A DNA stretch of 64,000 nt from Nitrincola lacisaponensis. GTDB lineage: Bacteria; Pseudomonadota; Gammaproteobacteria; Pseudomonadales; Balneatricaceae. Location: NCBI RefSeq assembly GCF_000691225.1, contig NZ_JMSZ01000036.1, forward strand, positions 1 through 64,000, written 5' to 3'. Both the position numbers and the translations under genes were made by a program. Below are positions 44,259 through 52,891 of the stretch, piece by piece. The notes under the pieces are model-generated. The model was not told where the DNA came from and made no database searches. It saw only the letters and a program-made list of their open reading frames with translations. The first letter of the stretch is position 1, and every line of letters starts with the position of its first letter.

Positions 44259-44273
44259 CCGACATCTTGTCGG
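44259..44273 (+). other. Short perfect hairpin between arxB' and arxA
   Basis: CCGACA and TGTCGG form a perfect 6-bp stem with a three-base loop in the 129-base leader of arxA. No T tract follows. It could affect mRNA processing or arxA expression; no promoter was identified with confidence. Confidence 0.4.
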
Positions 44274-44345
44274 TCCACGGAAAGGCTTCATGGATGACCG
44301 TTATGGATAACGCACAATAATAACAGCCCTAAGTGGAGACACATT

Positions 44346-46826
44346 ATGTCAATGAATCTGTTTCAGACGTTACTGAATCGGCGCCGCTTTCTGCAAGCAA
44401 GTGCTGCGGCCGGTGCGGCGGGCGCCGCTGCGACCGGTCTTACCGGTTTGGCACCCGTCAGCGAAGCGCGAGCGCAAACGGTTCGTGGAGAAACCAAAGT
44501 TACCAAAAATATCTGTGCACAATGTCCGGCTCGCTGTGGTATCGATGTATACACCACCGATGGCAAGGTACATGGCATTTATGGTGATACAGGCAATCCG
44601 ATTGCGAATGGCAAACTCTGCCCTAAAGGGCATTTGGGTTCCTATTTTCTCTATGATCCTGATCGCTTTAAAGGACCTATGCGCCGCACCAACCCCAATA
44701 AAGGGCGTCATGAAGATCCGGGTTTTGTGCCTATTTCATGGGATGAAGCGTTTGACACTATTGCGGCGCGTTTAAATGATCTTCGTGCCAAGGGTGAGTC
44801 TCACCGCTTTGCGCATTTCTATGGGCGTGGCTGGGGCGCTTCGGATGCTGGTCTCTATGGTGATTTTGGTAAGCTGTACGGAACACCAAACTCAGCCATA
44901 GGTCATGCCTCGATGTGTGCCGAAGGTTCGAAAAAGGCCAAGCATGCAACGGATGGCAATAACTCCTATAACGCTCATGATCTTCGAAAAACCAATTACA
45001 TGCTGATTATGGGTGCCAGCTTTTTAGAGGCTTTCCGTCCCTATAATAATATGATGCAGATGTGGGGCGAAATGCGTAGTAAAAGCCCAAGAACACAGGT
45101 CACCTGTGTTGATGTACGCATGAACCCTACCATGGCCGCTGCCGATCGAGCGCTGTATATTAAACCCGCTACTGACGGCGCATTTGCTTTAGCTTTAGCC
45201 CATGTCATTTTAACTGAAGGTCTGTGGGATAGAGATTTTGTTGGTGACTTTTTCAATTTGAACCAGCGTTTCCAAGCGGGTCAACGCATACGTCCCGGTA
45301 GCTTCAATGAGAAGTGGGTACATGGACTGACTGAATGGTGGAATGAAGAGGTAAAAGATCGCACTCCCGAGTGGGCTGAGACGATTACGGGTATTCCAGC
45401 CAGACATATTCGTCAAACAGCGATTGAGTTTGGTTCTACACGTCCAGCTATAGCTATTTTTGAACGCGGACCGACAGGGCATACCAACGGTACCTATAAC
45501 GGTATGGCGATCCATGCGTTAAACGCCTTGGTGGGTTCTATGTTCACAGAAGGAGGTCTTTTTTATCAAATGGGCACTCCCTATGGAGCGCTGCCTGCCA
45601 ACGCCGATGACTTCATGGATGACTATGCGAAAAATGGCGCATGGAAGTCACAACCTCGTATAGATATGGCCAGAACAGAATTGTGGCCAATGACTGCTCA
45701 TATGATGCAAGAGGCTGGACCTAACCATCTTAAAGGTGATCCCTACAAGATGGACACAGCAATGTTCTTTTACACCAACCCTCTGTGGACGGCACCCGAT
45801 CCCAAGGTATGGGAAGAGGCATTAAAAGATGTGTTTGTCATAGATACATCACCTTTCCCAGGCGAAACCGCTATGTATGCAGATCTTGTGTTGCCGGAAT
45901 CGACTTATCTGGAACGTCTGCAGGATTCGCCTACCTATCCCTTTGAAGGTTGGCCAATGTCTGCACTTCGTGTGCCTGCCGTTGATCCGATCTATGACAC
46001 CAAACACTTTGGTGACATGTTAATTGAGATAGGTAAACGAATTAATGGGCCGACAGGGGATTACTATCGCATCATCGATAATGTCGAAAATGTACTTCGT
46101 CATAGGGCTTCTGGCTTTGCAGCAAACCCTGGTGATAACGGTGTTACCGATTTTGAAAGCTGGAAGGAAAAAGGGGTTTGGTATCGCAAGCCTTATCACT
46201 GGCGCTTTATTCGTGGAGATTTTTACGAATGGGATGGTCAGCGCTACGGAATCCTGATGACCGAAGATGATGTCAAAGCTAAGTTACTGAAAACACCTTC
46301 TGGGAAGTTTGAATTCAAATCAGGTTATCTAGAACAGTACGCTGAATATATTAACAAGGAGTTAGGTATTCCGACAGAGCGGGTAGGTCTTGTTCAGTGG
46401 GTCGAGCCTAAGCACTCAGGCGGAAATCGTGATCTTTATTTCGTAACACCGAAAACACCGATGCATGCAGAGGGTCGTGGTGCGAATATTCCACATGCAG
46501 CAGCGATACATCAGCCAGTAGCGGGTGGTCGAGGTACGGTGTATCTCGAAGTTAACCCTAATACTGCTAGGCAGCGTGGTATCCGCAATGGTGACCGCGT
46601 TCGTGTAACTTCTGATTTAGGAAGTATTGAAGCGGAATGCCGCTTTGTGGCATCACACCGTCCTGACACCATTGTTCTTCCGTTTGAGTTTGGGCATTGG
46701 GCTCAGGGTCGTTGGGCTAAGGATCGAGGTCCTGGTCATTCGGGTGAAATTACAGCGAATGTATCTGATCCTGTTTCCGGTCTTGCCAGTTATTACACCG
46801 GCAAAGTGACCTTAGAAAAAGCCTAA
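44346..46826 (+). CDS. arxA: Arsenite oxidase catalytic subunit ArxA (molybdopterin, Tat-exported)
   Basis: An 826-aa DMSO-reductase-family molybdoenzyme. It has a twin-arginine signal (NRRRFLQAS, about 11-19), a [4Fe-4S] site (Cys57, Cys60, Cys64, Cys92) and a probable molybdenum ligand Cys191 (SMCAEGSKK) with Lys196 at the spacing of ArrA Cys193/Lys198. The motif YGRGWG at 159-164 matches the XGRGWG signature reported for ArxA, where respiratory arsenate reductase ArrA has RGRY. Its neighbours complete arxB'ABCD and arsenic resistance genes surround it. ArxA oxidises arsenite to arsenate in the periplasm, usually coupled to anaerobic or phototrophic respiration. By eye the coding sequence is more AT-rich than its neighbours, as if acquired. 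A polysulfide or tetrathionate reductase is the main alternative. Confidence 0.88.
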   Translation: MSMNLFQTLLNRRRFLQASAAAGAAGAAATGLTGLAPVSEARAQTVRGETKVTKNICAQCPARCGIDVYTTDGKVHGIYGDTGNPIANGKLCPKGHLGSYFLYDPDRFKGPMRRTNPNKGRHEDPGFVPISWDEAFDTIAARLNDLRAKGESHRFAHFYGRGWGASDAGLYGDFGKLYGTPNSAIGHASMCAEGSKKAKHATDGNNSYNAHDLRKTNYMLIMGASFLEAFRPYNNMMQMWGEMRSKSPRTQVTCVDVRMNPTMAAADRALYIKPATDGAFALALAHVILTEGLWDRDFVGDFFNLNQRFQAGQRIRPGSFNEKWVHGLTEWWNEEVKDRTPEWAETITGIPARHIRQTAIEFGSTRPAIAIFERGPTGHTNGTYNGMAIHALNALVGSMFTEGGLFYQMGTPYGALPANADDFMDDYAKNGAWKSQPRIDMARTELWPMTAHMMQEAGPNHLKGDPYKMDTAMFFYTNPLWTAPDPKVWEEALKDVFVIDTSPFPGETAMYADLVLPESTYLERLQDSPTYPFEGWPMSALRVPAVDPIYDTKHFGDMLIEIGKRINGPTGDYYRIIDNVENVLRHRASGFAANPGDNGVTDFESWKEKGVWYRKPYHWRFIRGDFYEWDGQRYGILMTEDDVKAKLLKTPSGKFEFKSGYLEQYAEYINKELGIPTERVGLVQWVEPKHSGGNRDLYFVTPKTPMHAEGRGANIPHAAAIHQPVAGGRGTVYLEVNPNTARQRGIRNGDRVRVTSDLGSIEAECRFVASHRPDTIVLPFEFGHWAQGRWAKDRGPGHSGEITANVSDPVSGLASYYTGKVTLEKA

Positions 46827-46853
46827 TCACGCAGCGTATCGAGGAGTTATATC

Positions 46854-47615
46854 ATGGCAAAATGGGGAATGGTCATAGACCTGGACAAGTGTACTGGCTG
46901 CCAAGCCTGTACCACAGCCTGTGCGATGGAGAACAATACGCTGCCCGGTGAGAGCTGGCAGGATGTATTGTTCTATCACGAAGGGGAGTACCCCTCAGGG
47001 CAGATGAAATGGTTACCGCGTCCATGTATGCAGTGCGAAAAACCATCTTGTGTGTATGTATGTCCAACACGTGCAACCTATAAAGATGAAAGTGCCGGTG
47101 GTATCGTCTTTGTAGACTGGAACAAGTGTATCGGTTGCAAATACTGCATGATTGCCTGTCCTTATGGCGTGCGTTTCTATTCAGATGAAAAGCCTTTAAT
47201 TGAACCGGATATGCGTGATATTTATCCGGGGCAAAACAAACAGTTATGGAGTCCTCCATACCAGAATCCAAAAGAAGACTGGAGTCGCGGTATCGGTATT
47301 CAGCCACCGGGCGTGGTGTCCAAGTGCACTTTCTGTTATCACAAAGTGAGTCAGGCACCTGAAGGCACAGTGGATTTTGATGAGGATAATCCGGCGGTTA
47401 AGGAATATGTACCCGCCTGCGTACGCACCTGTGCGCCCAAAGCACGTTACTTTGGCGATCTGGATGTACCTGAGAGTCAGGTCAATCAGTTGATCGGTGA
47501 CAAACACGGTGTACGGCTTAAAGACCATACGGGCAATAAGCCGCAAGTCTACTATCTGGGTGCAGGTGCGGCTGTGCCAGCCTTTACGCCAGCAGACAAG
47601 GGGGATAAATCATGA
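46854..47615 (+). CDS. arxB: ArxB iron-sulfur electron-transfer subunit
   Basis: A 253-aa DmsB/PsrB-type subunit with four cluster motifs: KCTGCQACTTAC (about 12-23), CMQCEKPSCVYVCP (about 61-74), KCIGCKYCMIACP (about 93-105) and CTFCYH with CVRTCAP (about 161-194). It passes electrons from ArxA to the membrane subunit ArxC. It has no signal peptide and would be carried out with ArxA by the Tat system. GAGGAG lies eight bases before the ATG, and its stop overlaps the arxC start (ATGA). Confidence 0.9.
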   Translation: MAKWGMVIDLDKCTGCQACTTACAMENNTLPGESWQDVLFYHEGEYPSGQMKWLPRPCMQCEKPSCVYVCPTRATYKDESAGGIVFVDWNKCIGCKYCMIACPYGVRFYSDEKPLIEPDMRDIYPGQNKQLWSPPYQNPKEDWSRGIGIQPPGVVSKCTFCYHKVSQAPEGTVDFDEDNPAVKEYVPACVRTCAPKARYFGDLDVPESQVNQLIGDKHGVRLKDHTGNKPQVYYLGAGAAVPAFTPADKGDKS

Positions 47616-48802
47616 ATGACAATAATATCCTAAAAGGCGGTGCAGGTACCGCACTGCTGATTCTGTCAGCACTGATTTTCCTCGGCAGCCTGGTCGTCGC
47701 ACTGGGTAATCTGGGTTCTCAGGGGCATGCTTCGTTCAATACCAGTTCGGCCCTGCCCTGGGGACAACCCATTGCAACCTATCTGTATTTTGCTTTGGCA
47801 TCCTCCGGGCTTGGGCTGTTGGCCTCTTTGCCGCTGGTATTTGGCTTTAAGCAGTACTATCCGGTTGCCAAGCGCTGTGTCTTCCTGGCCTTCATTATCC
47901 TGATTTCGGGTATGACTGTGCTGGCTTTGGAGCTGGGCAATGTATTCCGTATGCTTTGGGCGATCCCGCTCAATCTGCAGATACAGTCGGCGATGTTCTG
48001 GATGGGCGTATTCTATGCTCTGGACTTGCTGTTCCTGCTGTGGAAGTTCGGCAAGCTGGATGCCGGTGAATGGGATAGTAAAACCAGCAAGCAGGTGGGC
48101 ATTGCGTCCTTTATTGGCGTGTTGCTGGCCAGTGGTAACTTGGCGCTGATCTTCGGCATGATGAGTATGCGCCCCTTCTGGTTTGATGGATTGCTGCCTA
48201 TCTATTTCTACTTCACCGGGGTGACCAGTGGTATGGCCGCTTTGGTCTTCTTCGTCTATCTGGCACATGGTTTCAACCGTGACAAGATGCATCCTGCCAT
48301 GCAGTCGCTGATGACCGGTGCTTTACCGAAGATGTTTGCTGCGTTGATCGGCGGTACTTTACTGTTTATCGCTGCACGTGCGATTACCGGTCTTTACAGC
48401 AATAATCCGGAGATCAATATCGTCTGGACCGACTACCTGTTTGCATCGGGCCTCTATCATCTGTCACTCTGGGTAGGCTTGTTGTTGCCCTTTGTGCTGA
48501 TGCTCAATGGCAAGCTGCGTAATCAGGTTAACGTGCAACTGCTGGTTTCAGTGCTGGTGTTTCTCGGTCTGTTTGCAGAGCGCTTCTACTTTGTAGTGGG
48601 TGGGCAAGTGGTACCGCTGTTCAAAGGCACCTGGTATCCGGACCTGATCGCTTACACGCCTTCTGTCACTGAGTGGGCATTAACCATTATGGGGTGGTCA
48701 CTGGCCTTCCTGCTGTGTGTACTGGGGGAAAAATTCTTAAATCTATCTGCAATGCCGGATGCGATTGCCAAGCAGGGCAAAGTGCATCCCGCTATTGCGT
48801 AA
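47612..48802 (+). CDS. arxC: ArxC NrfD/PsrC-type membrane anchor
   Basis: A 396-aa integral membrane protein with about ten hydrophobic helices, the NrfD/PsrC quinone-interacting family. It would anchor ArxAB to the outer face of the inner membrane and exchange electrons with the quinone pool. It starts within the arxB stop codon after AAGGGGG, so production of the two is coupled. A strong hairpin separates it from arxD. Confidence 0.88.
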   Translation: MNDNNILKGGAGTALLILSALIFLGSLVVALGNLGSQGHASFNTSSALPWGQPIATYLYFALASSGLGLLASLPLVFGFKQYYPVAKRCVFLAFIILISGMTVLALELGNVFRMLWAIPLNLQIQSAMFWMGVFYALDLLFLLWKFGKLDAGEWDSKTSKQVGIASFIGVLLASGNLALIFGMMSMRPFWFDGLLPIYFYFTGVTSGMAALVFFVYLAHGFNRDKMHPAMQSLMTGALPKMFAALIGGTLLFIAARAITGLYSNNPEINIVWTDYLFASGLYHLSLWVGLLLPFVLMLNGKLRNQVNVQLLVSVLVFLGLFAERFYFVVGGQVVPLFKGTWYPDLIAYTPSVTEWALTIMGWSLAFLLCVLGEKFLNLSAMPDAIAKQGKVHPAIA

Positions 48803-48813
48803 ACCCCGTCATT

Positions 48814-48845
48814 AAGACAGGTACAACACTCGTTGTATCTGTCTT
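48814..48845 (+). other. 14-bp hairpin between arxC and arxD
   Basis: Arms AAGACAGGTACAAC and GTTGTATCTGTCTT pair along 14 positions (one G-T) with an ACTC loop, 12 bases after arxC. Only a mixed TTTGTGTC follows, so it is either a partial terminator or an RNA-processing/stability site that lowers arxD relative to arxABC. Confidence 0.6.
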
Positions 48846-48869
48846 TGTGTCTCGACAAGGTTCGAATTT

Positions 48870-49784
48870 ATGGCCAATCAGCCCCAACATTTTTGTGTCA
48901 ATCTGTTAGCTCGTGCAGAGCTGTACCTGTGCTTGGCGAAGGTGTTCAGCGTCACCGATCTCCCTCAGACCACGGTCTCACTGAAAAGCGATCTATTACC
49001 GGATTTGCAGTCACTTGCCACCGAATTACCCGCGCTTTCTGCGGATTGGTTGAAGCAGTTTGAACAGGCCTTAAGTGCGGTTGATCAGAGTGAGTTGCTG
49101 ATGGCTGACTATGGCCGTTTGTTTTTGATGCCGCCTGCCCCGGCTCCTTTAAATCTGGGCTTTTATCTGGATGCCGGTGTCATGGGGCGTTGCTGCGAAG
49201 CTCTGGAGTCCTACTATCATCAGTATGCCCTGGAAAAAAGTCCCGAGTTTCATGATTTGCCTGATCATCTATCACTCACTCTGCAGTGGTTTGCCTGGAT
49301 ATTTGCAGGATTACTTGAAACACCAGATAACAGTCGAGTGGTCTTAAAAGATGCCGCAGAAGTAATTTCCAATTTTGCGTTGCCTGCTGTACAGCAGCTC
49401 AGTGATAAAGCAGATGCGTTTGCGCAGGGGCACCCGGTCCATGCGACCTGGTTACTGCTGTTACATCTTGTCAAACAACAATTACAGGATGATCTTCGGC
49501 AGTTAGCGGATTATCTTCCAGCGCAAACCGCATCCTTCGATAGAACACACAACCATGCGTCTGAATGTCTGTCAGATCAATTGGTACCGACAATGCAGCT
49601 CACGTGCAGTCTTTGTCAACGTGAGTTTATCGCTGATGAAGTGCTAGGGGGTATGGTGTCAAGGCTAGAGGAAGCCGGAGTGGATGCGAATCACATTAAA
49701 GTATGCTCCGTGTGCAAGGATGGAGCCACCGAACACTCCCGGATGACGCCACCCGGTGCTAAACGATTTAAGCAGCGGGCATGA
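48870..49784 (+). CDS. arxD: ArxD, TorD-family chaperone with C-terminal double-CxxC extension
   Basis: A 304-aa protein. Residues 1-210 resemble the helical TorD/DmsD chaperones that bind the Tat signal and help insert the molybdenum cofactor (LMADYGRLFLMPPAPAPLNLGFYLDAGVMG near 75-104). After about residue 240 there is an unusual extension with CSLC and CSVC motifs (about 252 and 286) that looks like a small zinc- or cluster-binding module. Typical TorD proteins end near 200-230 aa. AAGG precedes the ATG. It should mature ArxA before export. Confidence 0.85.
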   Translation: MANQPQHFCVNLLARAELYLCLAKVFSVTDLPQTTVSLKSDLLPDLQSLATELPALSADWLKQFEQALSAVDQSELLMADYGRLFLMPPAPAPLNLGFYLDAGVMGRCCEALESYYHQYALEKSPEFHDLPDHLSLTLQWFAWIFAGLLETPDNSRVVLKDAAEVISNFALPAVQQLSDKADAFAQGHPVHATWLLLLHLVKQQLQDDLRQLADYLPAQTASFDRTHNHASECLSDQLVPTMQLTCSLCQREFIADEVLGGMVSRLEEAGVDANHIKVCSVCKDGATEHSRMTPPGAKRFKQRA

Positions 49785-49876
49785 GCGTCAGGCGTTTCAT
49801 GCTGGTGTGGATGCTTTTTATGGCCCAGCCTGCGATGGCGGGTAATACTCATGTCAGAAGATTGAACAGGAAATAA
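49781..49876 (+). CDS. 31-residue ORF resembling a signal peptide, coupled to arxD
   Basis: An ATG overlapping the arxD stop (ATGA) opens a 31-codon frame, MSVRRFMLVWMLFMAQPAM then AGNTHVRRLNRK, that looks like a complete signal peptide with almost no mature part. It ends one base before the next gene's ATG. It may be a truncated periplasmic protein, a leader for translational coupling, or chance. Read directly from the bases. Confidence 0.35.
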   Translation: MSVRRFMLVWMLFMAQPAMAGNTHVRRLNRK

Positions 49877-49877
49877 C

Positions 49878-50372
49878 ATGATGTTACGTGTCAGACCCTA
49901 TATGCAAGTGACCGCAGAATATCGTTTGATGGATGAGCAAGGTAGCCTGTTGGATCAGTCACCTGACAGTGAGCCCTTGAGCTATCTGCATGGCACTGGC
50001 CAGTTGTTGCCGGGACTCGAAGCGGCCATGGAAGGCTGTCAGATCAGTGACCGGGTGACAGTCACCTTGACACCGGAGCAGGCCTTTGGCGAACATCGAC
50101 CCGAGCTGGTTTTTGAGGCTGTACGTGATAATCTGCCTCAAGGAGTTGAATTAGTGCCGGGTATGACTTTAACGCCGGGCGGGCAACAGGGGCGGTTCTC
50201 TTTAAGAGTGGTGTCACTGACAGAAAAAGGTGCGATGCTGGATGGTAATCACCCCTATGCGGGTAAAACGCTGACCTGGCAACTGGAGATTACCCATCTT
50301 GAAGACCGCAAGCCTCCTGTTGATGCCGGCATTGATCATACGCCCATCAAGTGGGTTGATATGAATGATTAA
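49878..50372 (+). CDS. SlyD/FKBP-type peptidyl-prolyl isomerase
   Basis: A 164-aa FKBP-like isomerase with an inserted chaperone flap. The FKBP start (YRLMDEQGSLLDQS; YLHGTGQLLPGLEAAMEG) and the SlyD signature DGNHPYAGKTLTWQLEI near residues 117-133 are present. It lacks the His/Cys-rich metal-binding tail of E. coli SlyD. AGGAAA lies before the ATG, and its stop overlaps the modA start by eight bases. It may assist folding of ArxA or other cofactor proteins, by context only. Confidence 0.85.
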   Translation: MMLRVRPYMQVTAEYRLMDEQGSLLDQSPDSEPLSYLHGTGQLLPGLEAAMEGCQISDRVTVTLTPEQAFGEHRPELVFEAVRDNLPQGVELVPGMTLTPGGQQGRFSLRVVSLTEKGAMLDGNHPYAGKTLTWQLEITHLEDRKPPVDAGIDHTPIKWVDMND

Positions 50373-51135
50373 GCTTAGATTTTGGCTGGGTTTAGCCGGG
50401 TTGCTGCTGTGTCTGCTCACCAGTGCCCAGGCGTTGGCTTCAGCACGTGTAGCGGCGGCGGCTGATCTGCAGCTGGCGCTTCGGGAGATTGCAGTGCAGT
50501 TTCAACAGGCTTATCCGCAGCACTCAATCAGTTTAACCTTCGGTTCTTCCGGTGTTTTTACCAGCCAGTTGTTGCAGGGTGCGCCTTTTGAGCTGTTTTT
50601 TTCTGCCGATGCCGTCTATATCGACCGGCTTGAATCAGAGGGCCTGGTTCAGGGGCAGTCCTATGATTACGCACTGGGCCGTATAGCCTTCTATAGCCGT
50701 CAGACACTTGAAGCTGATACGGCGGATGTGGCCTTTCTACACTGGTTAGATATACGTTCGGATGCGTCCAGGCTGTCGATTGCGAACCCTCGACATGCCC
50801 CTTATGGCGTGGCCGCGATGGGCTGGTTGTCCGGGCTGGGTAAAGCCGAGCAGGTTAGCCGCTATCGTGTGCTGGGTGAAAATGCCGCACAAGCGGTACA
50901 ATTTGTGCTCTCAGGTGCGGCCGAAGCGGGCATCGTGGCCTGGCCGTTGCTCAAGGACCGCGAAGACCTGCCAGGGCAGGCCTGGTTGATTCCCGAGTCA
51001 GATCATCCACCGTTGAAGCAACGGGTCGCGTTGATGAATAATGCCAGTAAGGCCGCTGAGGCCTTGTTTGATTATATTCAGCAGCCAGAAGCAAAACAGA
51101 TCCTGGTTCGTTACGGTTTTGGACTCCCTGATTAA
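50365..51135 (+). CDS. modA: Periplasmic molybdate-binding protein ModA
   Basis: A 256-aa type 2 periplasmic-binding protein with a signal peptide (cut near AQALA|SARV). Typical ModA segments are AAAADLQLALREIA, FGSSGVFTSQLLQGAPFELFFSAD, and the C-terminal FDYIQQPEAKQILVRYGF. It feeds molybdate to ModBC. Its position in the arx region fits supply of molybdenum for ArxA. It overlaps the previous gene by eight bases and abuts modB. Confidence 0.92.
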   Translation: MIKLRFWLGLAGLLLCLLTSAQALASARVAAAADLQLALREIAVQFQQAYPQHSISLTFGSSGVFTSQLLQGAPFELFFSADAVYIDRLESEGLVQGQSYDYALGRIAFYSRQTLEADTADVAFLHWLDIRSDASRLSIANPRHAPYGVAAMGWLSGLGKAEQVSRYRVLGENAAQAVQFVLSGAAEAGIVAWPLLKDREDLPGQAWLIPESDHPPLKQRVALMNNASKAAEALFDYIQQPEAKQILVRYGFGLPD

Positions 51136-51806
51136 TGGATTGGCAGGCATTACAGATCTCACTAAAACTGGCCTTTTGGACCAGTGTACTGTTATTCCCG
51201 CTCGGTATTTTTGTTGGCCGTGCGCTGGCGGTGCGTCAGCTACCCTTTCGCCCCTTGATTCAAAGTCTGATTTTTCTACCTCTGGTATTACCGCCCACCG
51301 TGCTGGGCTACTATTTTTTGGTCGCCATTGCACCAGATGCCGCGTTGGGTGCCGGTTGGCAATGGCTGACAGGACGCCAGTTGGCCTTTACCTTTGAAGG
51401 CCTGTTGCTGGTATCTTTGGTGGCCAATTTACCCTTCGCCATTCAACCGGTGCAGAACAGCTTTGCGGCTATCGACCCTGATGTGCGGGATGCGGCACGG
51501 GTGTGTGGCTTGAATTTTTGGCAGGCATTATGGCGGGTTGAGCTTCCCCTGGCCTGGCCAGGTCTGCTGAGTGCGTTTTTACTGACCTTTACCCATACCC
51601 TGGGTGAGTTTGGTGTGGTGCTGATGGTGGGCGGTAATCTGGAAGGGGAGACCCGCACCCTGTCGATTGCTATTTATGATGAGGTGCAGGCGCTGAATAT
51701 GACCGCTGCCGGTCAGATGTCTCTGCTCCTGCTCACACTGGCGTTTGTCAGCTTGTTGCTGGTGCAGTGGAAAACACAGCGCTATTCAGACAAGGGGCAT
51801 TTATGA
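51135..51806 (+). CDS. modB: Molybdate ABC transporter permease ModB
   Basis: A 223-aa inner-membrane permease with five to six helices. The ATPase-contact loop DAARVCGLNFWQALWRVELPLAWPG near 120-144 and FTHTLGEFGVVLMVGGN near 154-170 are hallmarks of ModB. Its first base is the last base of the modA stop, and its stop overlaps the modC start (ATGA). Confidence 0.95.
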   Translation: MDWQALQISLKLAFWTSVLLFPLGIFVGRALAVRQLPFRPLIQSLIFLPLVLPPTVLGYYFLVAIAPDAALGAGWQWLTGRQLAFTFEGLLLVSLVANLPFAIQPVQNSFAAIDPDVRDAARVCGLNFWQALWRVELPLAWPGLLSAFLLTFTHTLGEFGVVLMVGGNLEGETRTLSIAIYDEVQALNMTAAGQMSLLLLTLAFVSLLLVQWKTQRYSDKGHL

Positions 51807-52891
51807 GTCCGGGTCTGGAAGTGAGCCTGCGTGCACAAGGACAGATTCCGCTGGAGATGGATCTGCGCTGTGCGCCGGGTGAAATCCTTGCGCTGATCGG
51901 ACCCTCTGGCAGTGGTAAAACCACCTTGCTGCGCGCATTGGCCGGGCTTTATACCCAGGTATCGGGACAGATTCGCTGCCAGGGACGTACCTGGCTGGAT
52001 AGCCAACAAGGTCTCTGTCTGAAGCCGGAACAGCGGTGGGTGGGTATGGTGTTTCAGCAGTATGCCCTGTTTCCGCATCTGACCGCACTGCAAAATCTGA
52101 CTCTGGCCATGTCACACCTGCCGCGACAAGCGCGTGAACCCGCTGCACTTGCCTGGCTGGAGCGCGTCAATCTGGCGGGGTTGCATAATCGACTGTCATC
52201 GCAGTTATCCGGTGGCCAGCGCCAGCGGGTAGCGCTGGCACGTGCGCTGGCGTCAAAGCCCGATCTGCTGCTGCTGGACGAGCCTTTTTCGGCCGTGGAT
52301 CAGGTGACCCGTTTTCGTTTACGCCGCGAACTGGCACTGCTGCGTAAGCAGATCGATATTCCCATGTTGCTGGTCACCCATGACCTGGATGAGGCACTGC
52401 AACTGGCGGATCGTATCTGCGTGCTGCATCACGGGCAGCAACTGCAGTGTGCCGATCCTATTAGCCTGATGCAGCATCCGGCCAGCCCGGATGTGGCGCG
52501 GTTGTTGGGTTTACAGAATATCTTTTCGGCGAGTGTTGTCGCTGTCGGGCGGGAGGGGCTTAGCCTGGATTGGGCGGGATGTCCCATCAAGGTTTCCCAG
52601 CCGTCTGAGTATGCCATCGGTGATCAGGTGACCTGGATTGCGCCACCGCAGAGTATTCTGCTGCAGCGTCCGGATCGCCCGGTTCCGGGTGACAGCGAAA
52701 ACCCGATTGCTGGATCTATTACCGAGTTGGTGTTGATGGGACCGCATGCCAGTGTCCGCGTTCTGCCCAATCATGCACCTGAACTACCCTTGAGCTTTTT
52801 TATTCCACTGCATTACGTCGAGCGACAGCAGTTGCATGAAGGTATGCCTGTCACCCTCAGTCTGAAAGCGCACTCATTGCATGTGTTTTGA
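51803..52891 (+). CDS. modC: Molybdate ABC transporter ATPase ModC
   Basis: A 362-aa ATPase starting at 51803 (AAGGGG upstream, overlapping modB). Walker A GPSGSGKTT (about 29-37), signature LSGGQRQR, Walker B LLLLDEPFSAVD and a C-terminal MOP/TOBE-type molybdate-sensing domain (about 290-360) are visible. The MOP domain distinguishes ModC from other importer ATPases. Its 3' end overlaps the convergent rhodanese gene by 18 bases. Confidence 0.93.
   Translation: MSPGLEVSLRAQGQIPLEMDLRCAPGEILALIGPSGSGKTTLLRALAGLYTQVSGQIRCQGRTWLDSQQGLCLKPEQRWVGMVFQQYALFPHLTALQNLTLAMSHLPRQAREPAALAWLERVNLAGLHNRLSSQLSGGQRQRVALARALASKPDLLLLDEPFSAVDQVTRFRLRRELALLRKQIDIPMLLVTHDLDEALQLADRICVLHHGQQLQCADPISLMQHPASPDVARLLGLQNIFSASVVAVGREGLSLDWAGCPIKVSQPSEYAIGDQVTWIAPPQSILLQRPDRPVPGDSENPIAGSITELVLMGPHASVRVLPNHAPELPLSFFIPLHYVERQQLHEGMPVTLSLKAHSLHVF

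Noticed and set aside
44346-46826. Reading the molybdoenzyme as respiratory arsenate reductase ArrA or a polysulfide/tetrathionate reductase
   Set aside because: The YGRGWG motif, the five-gene order with an extra ferredoxin, and the arsenic neighbours fit ArxA better; still to be confirmed by phylogeny.
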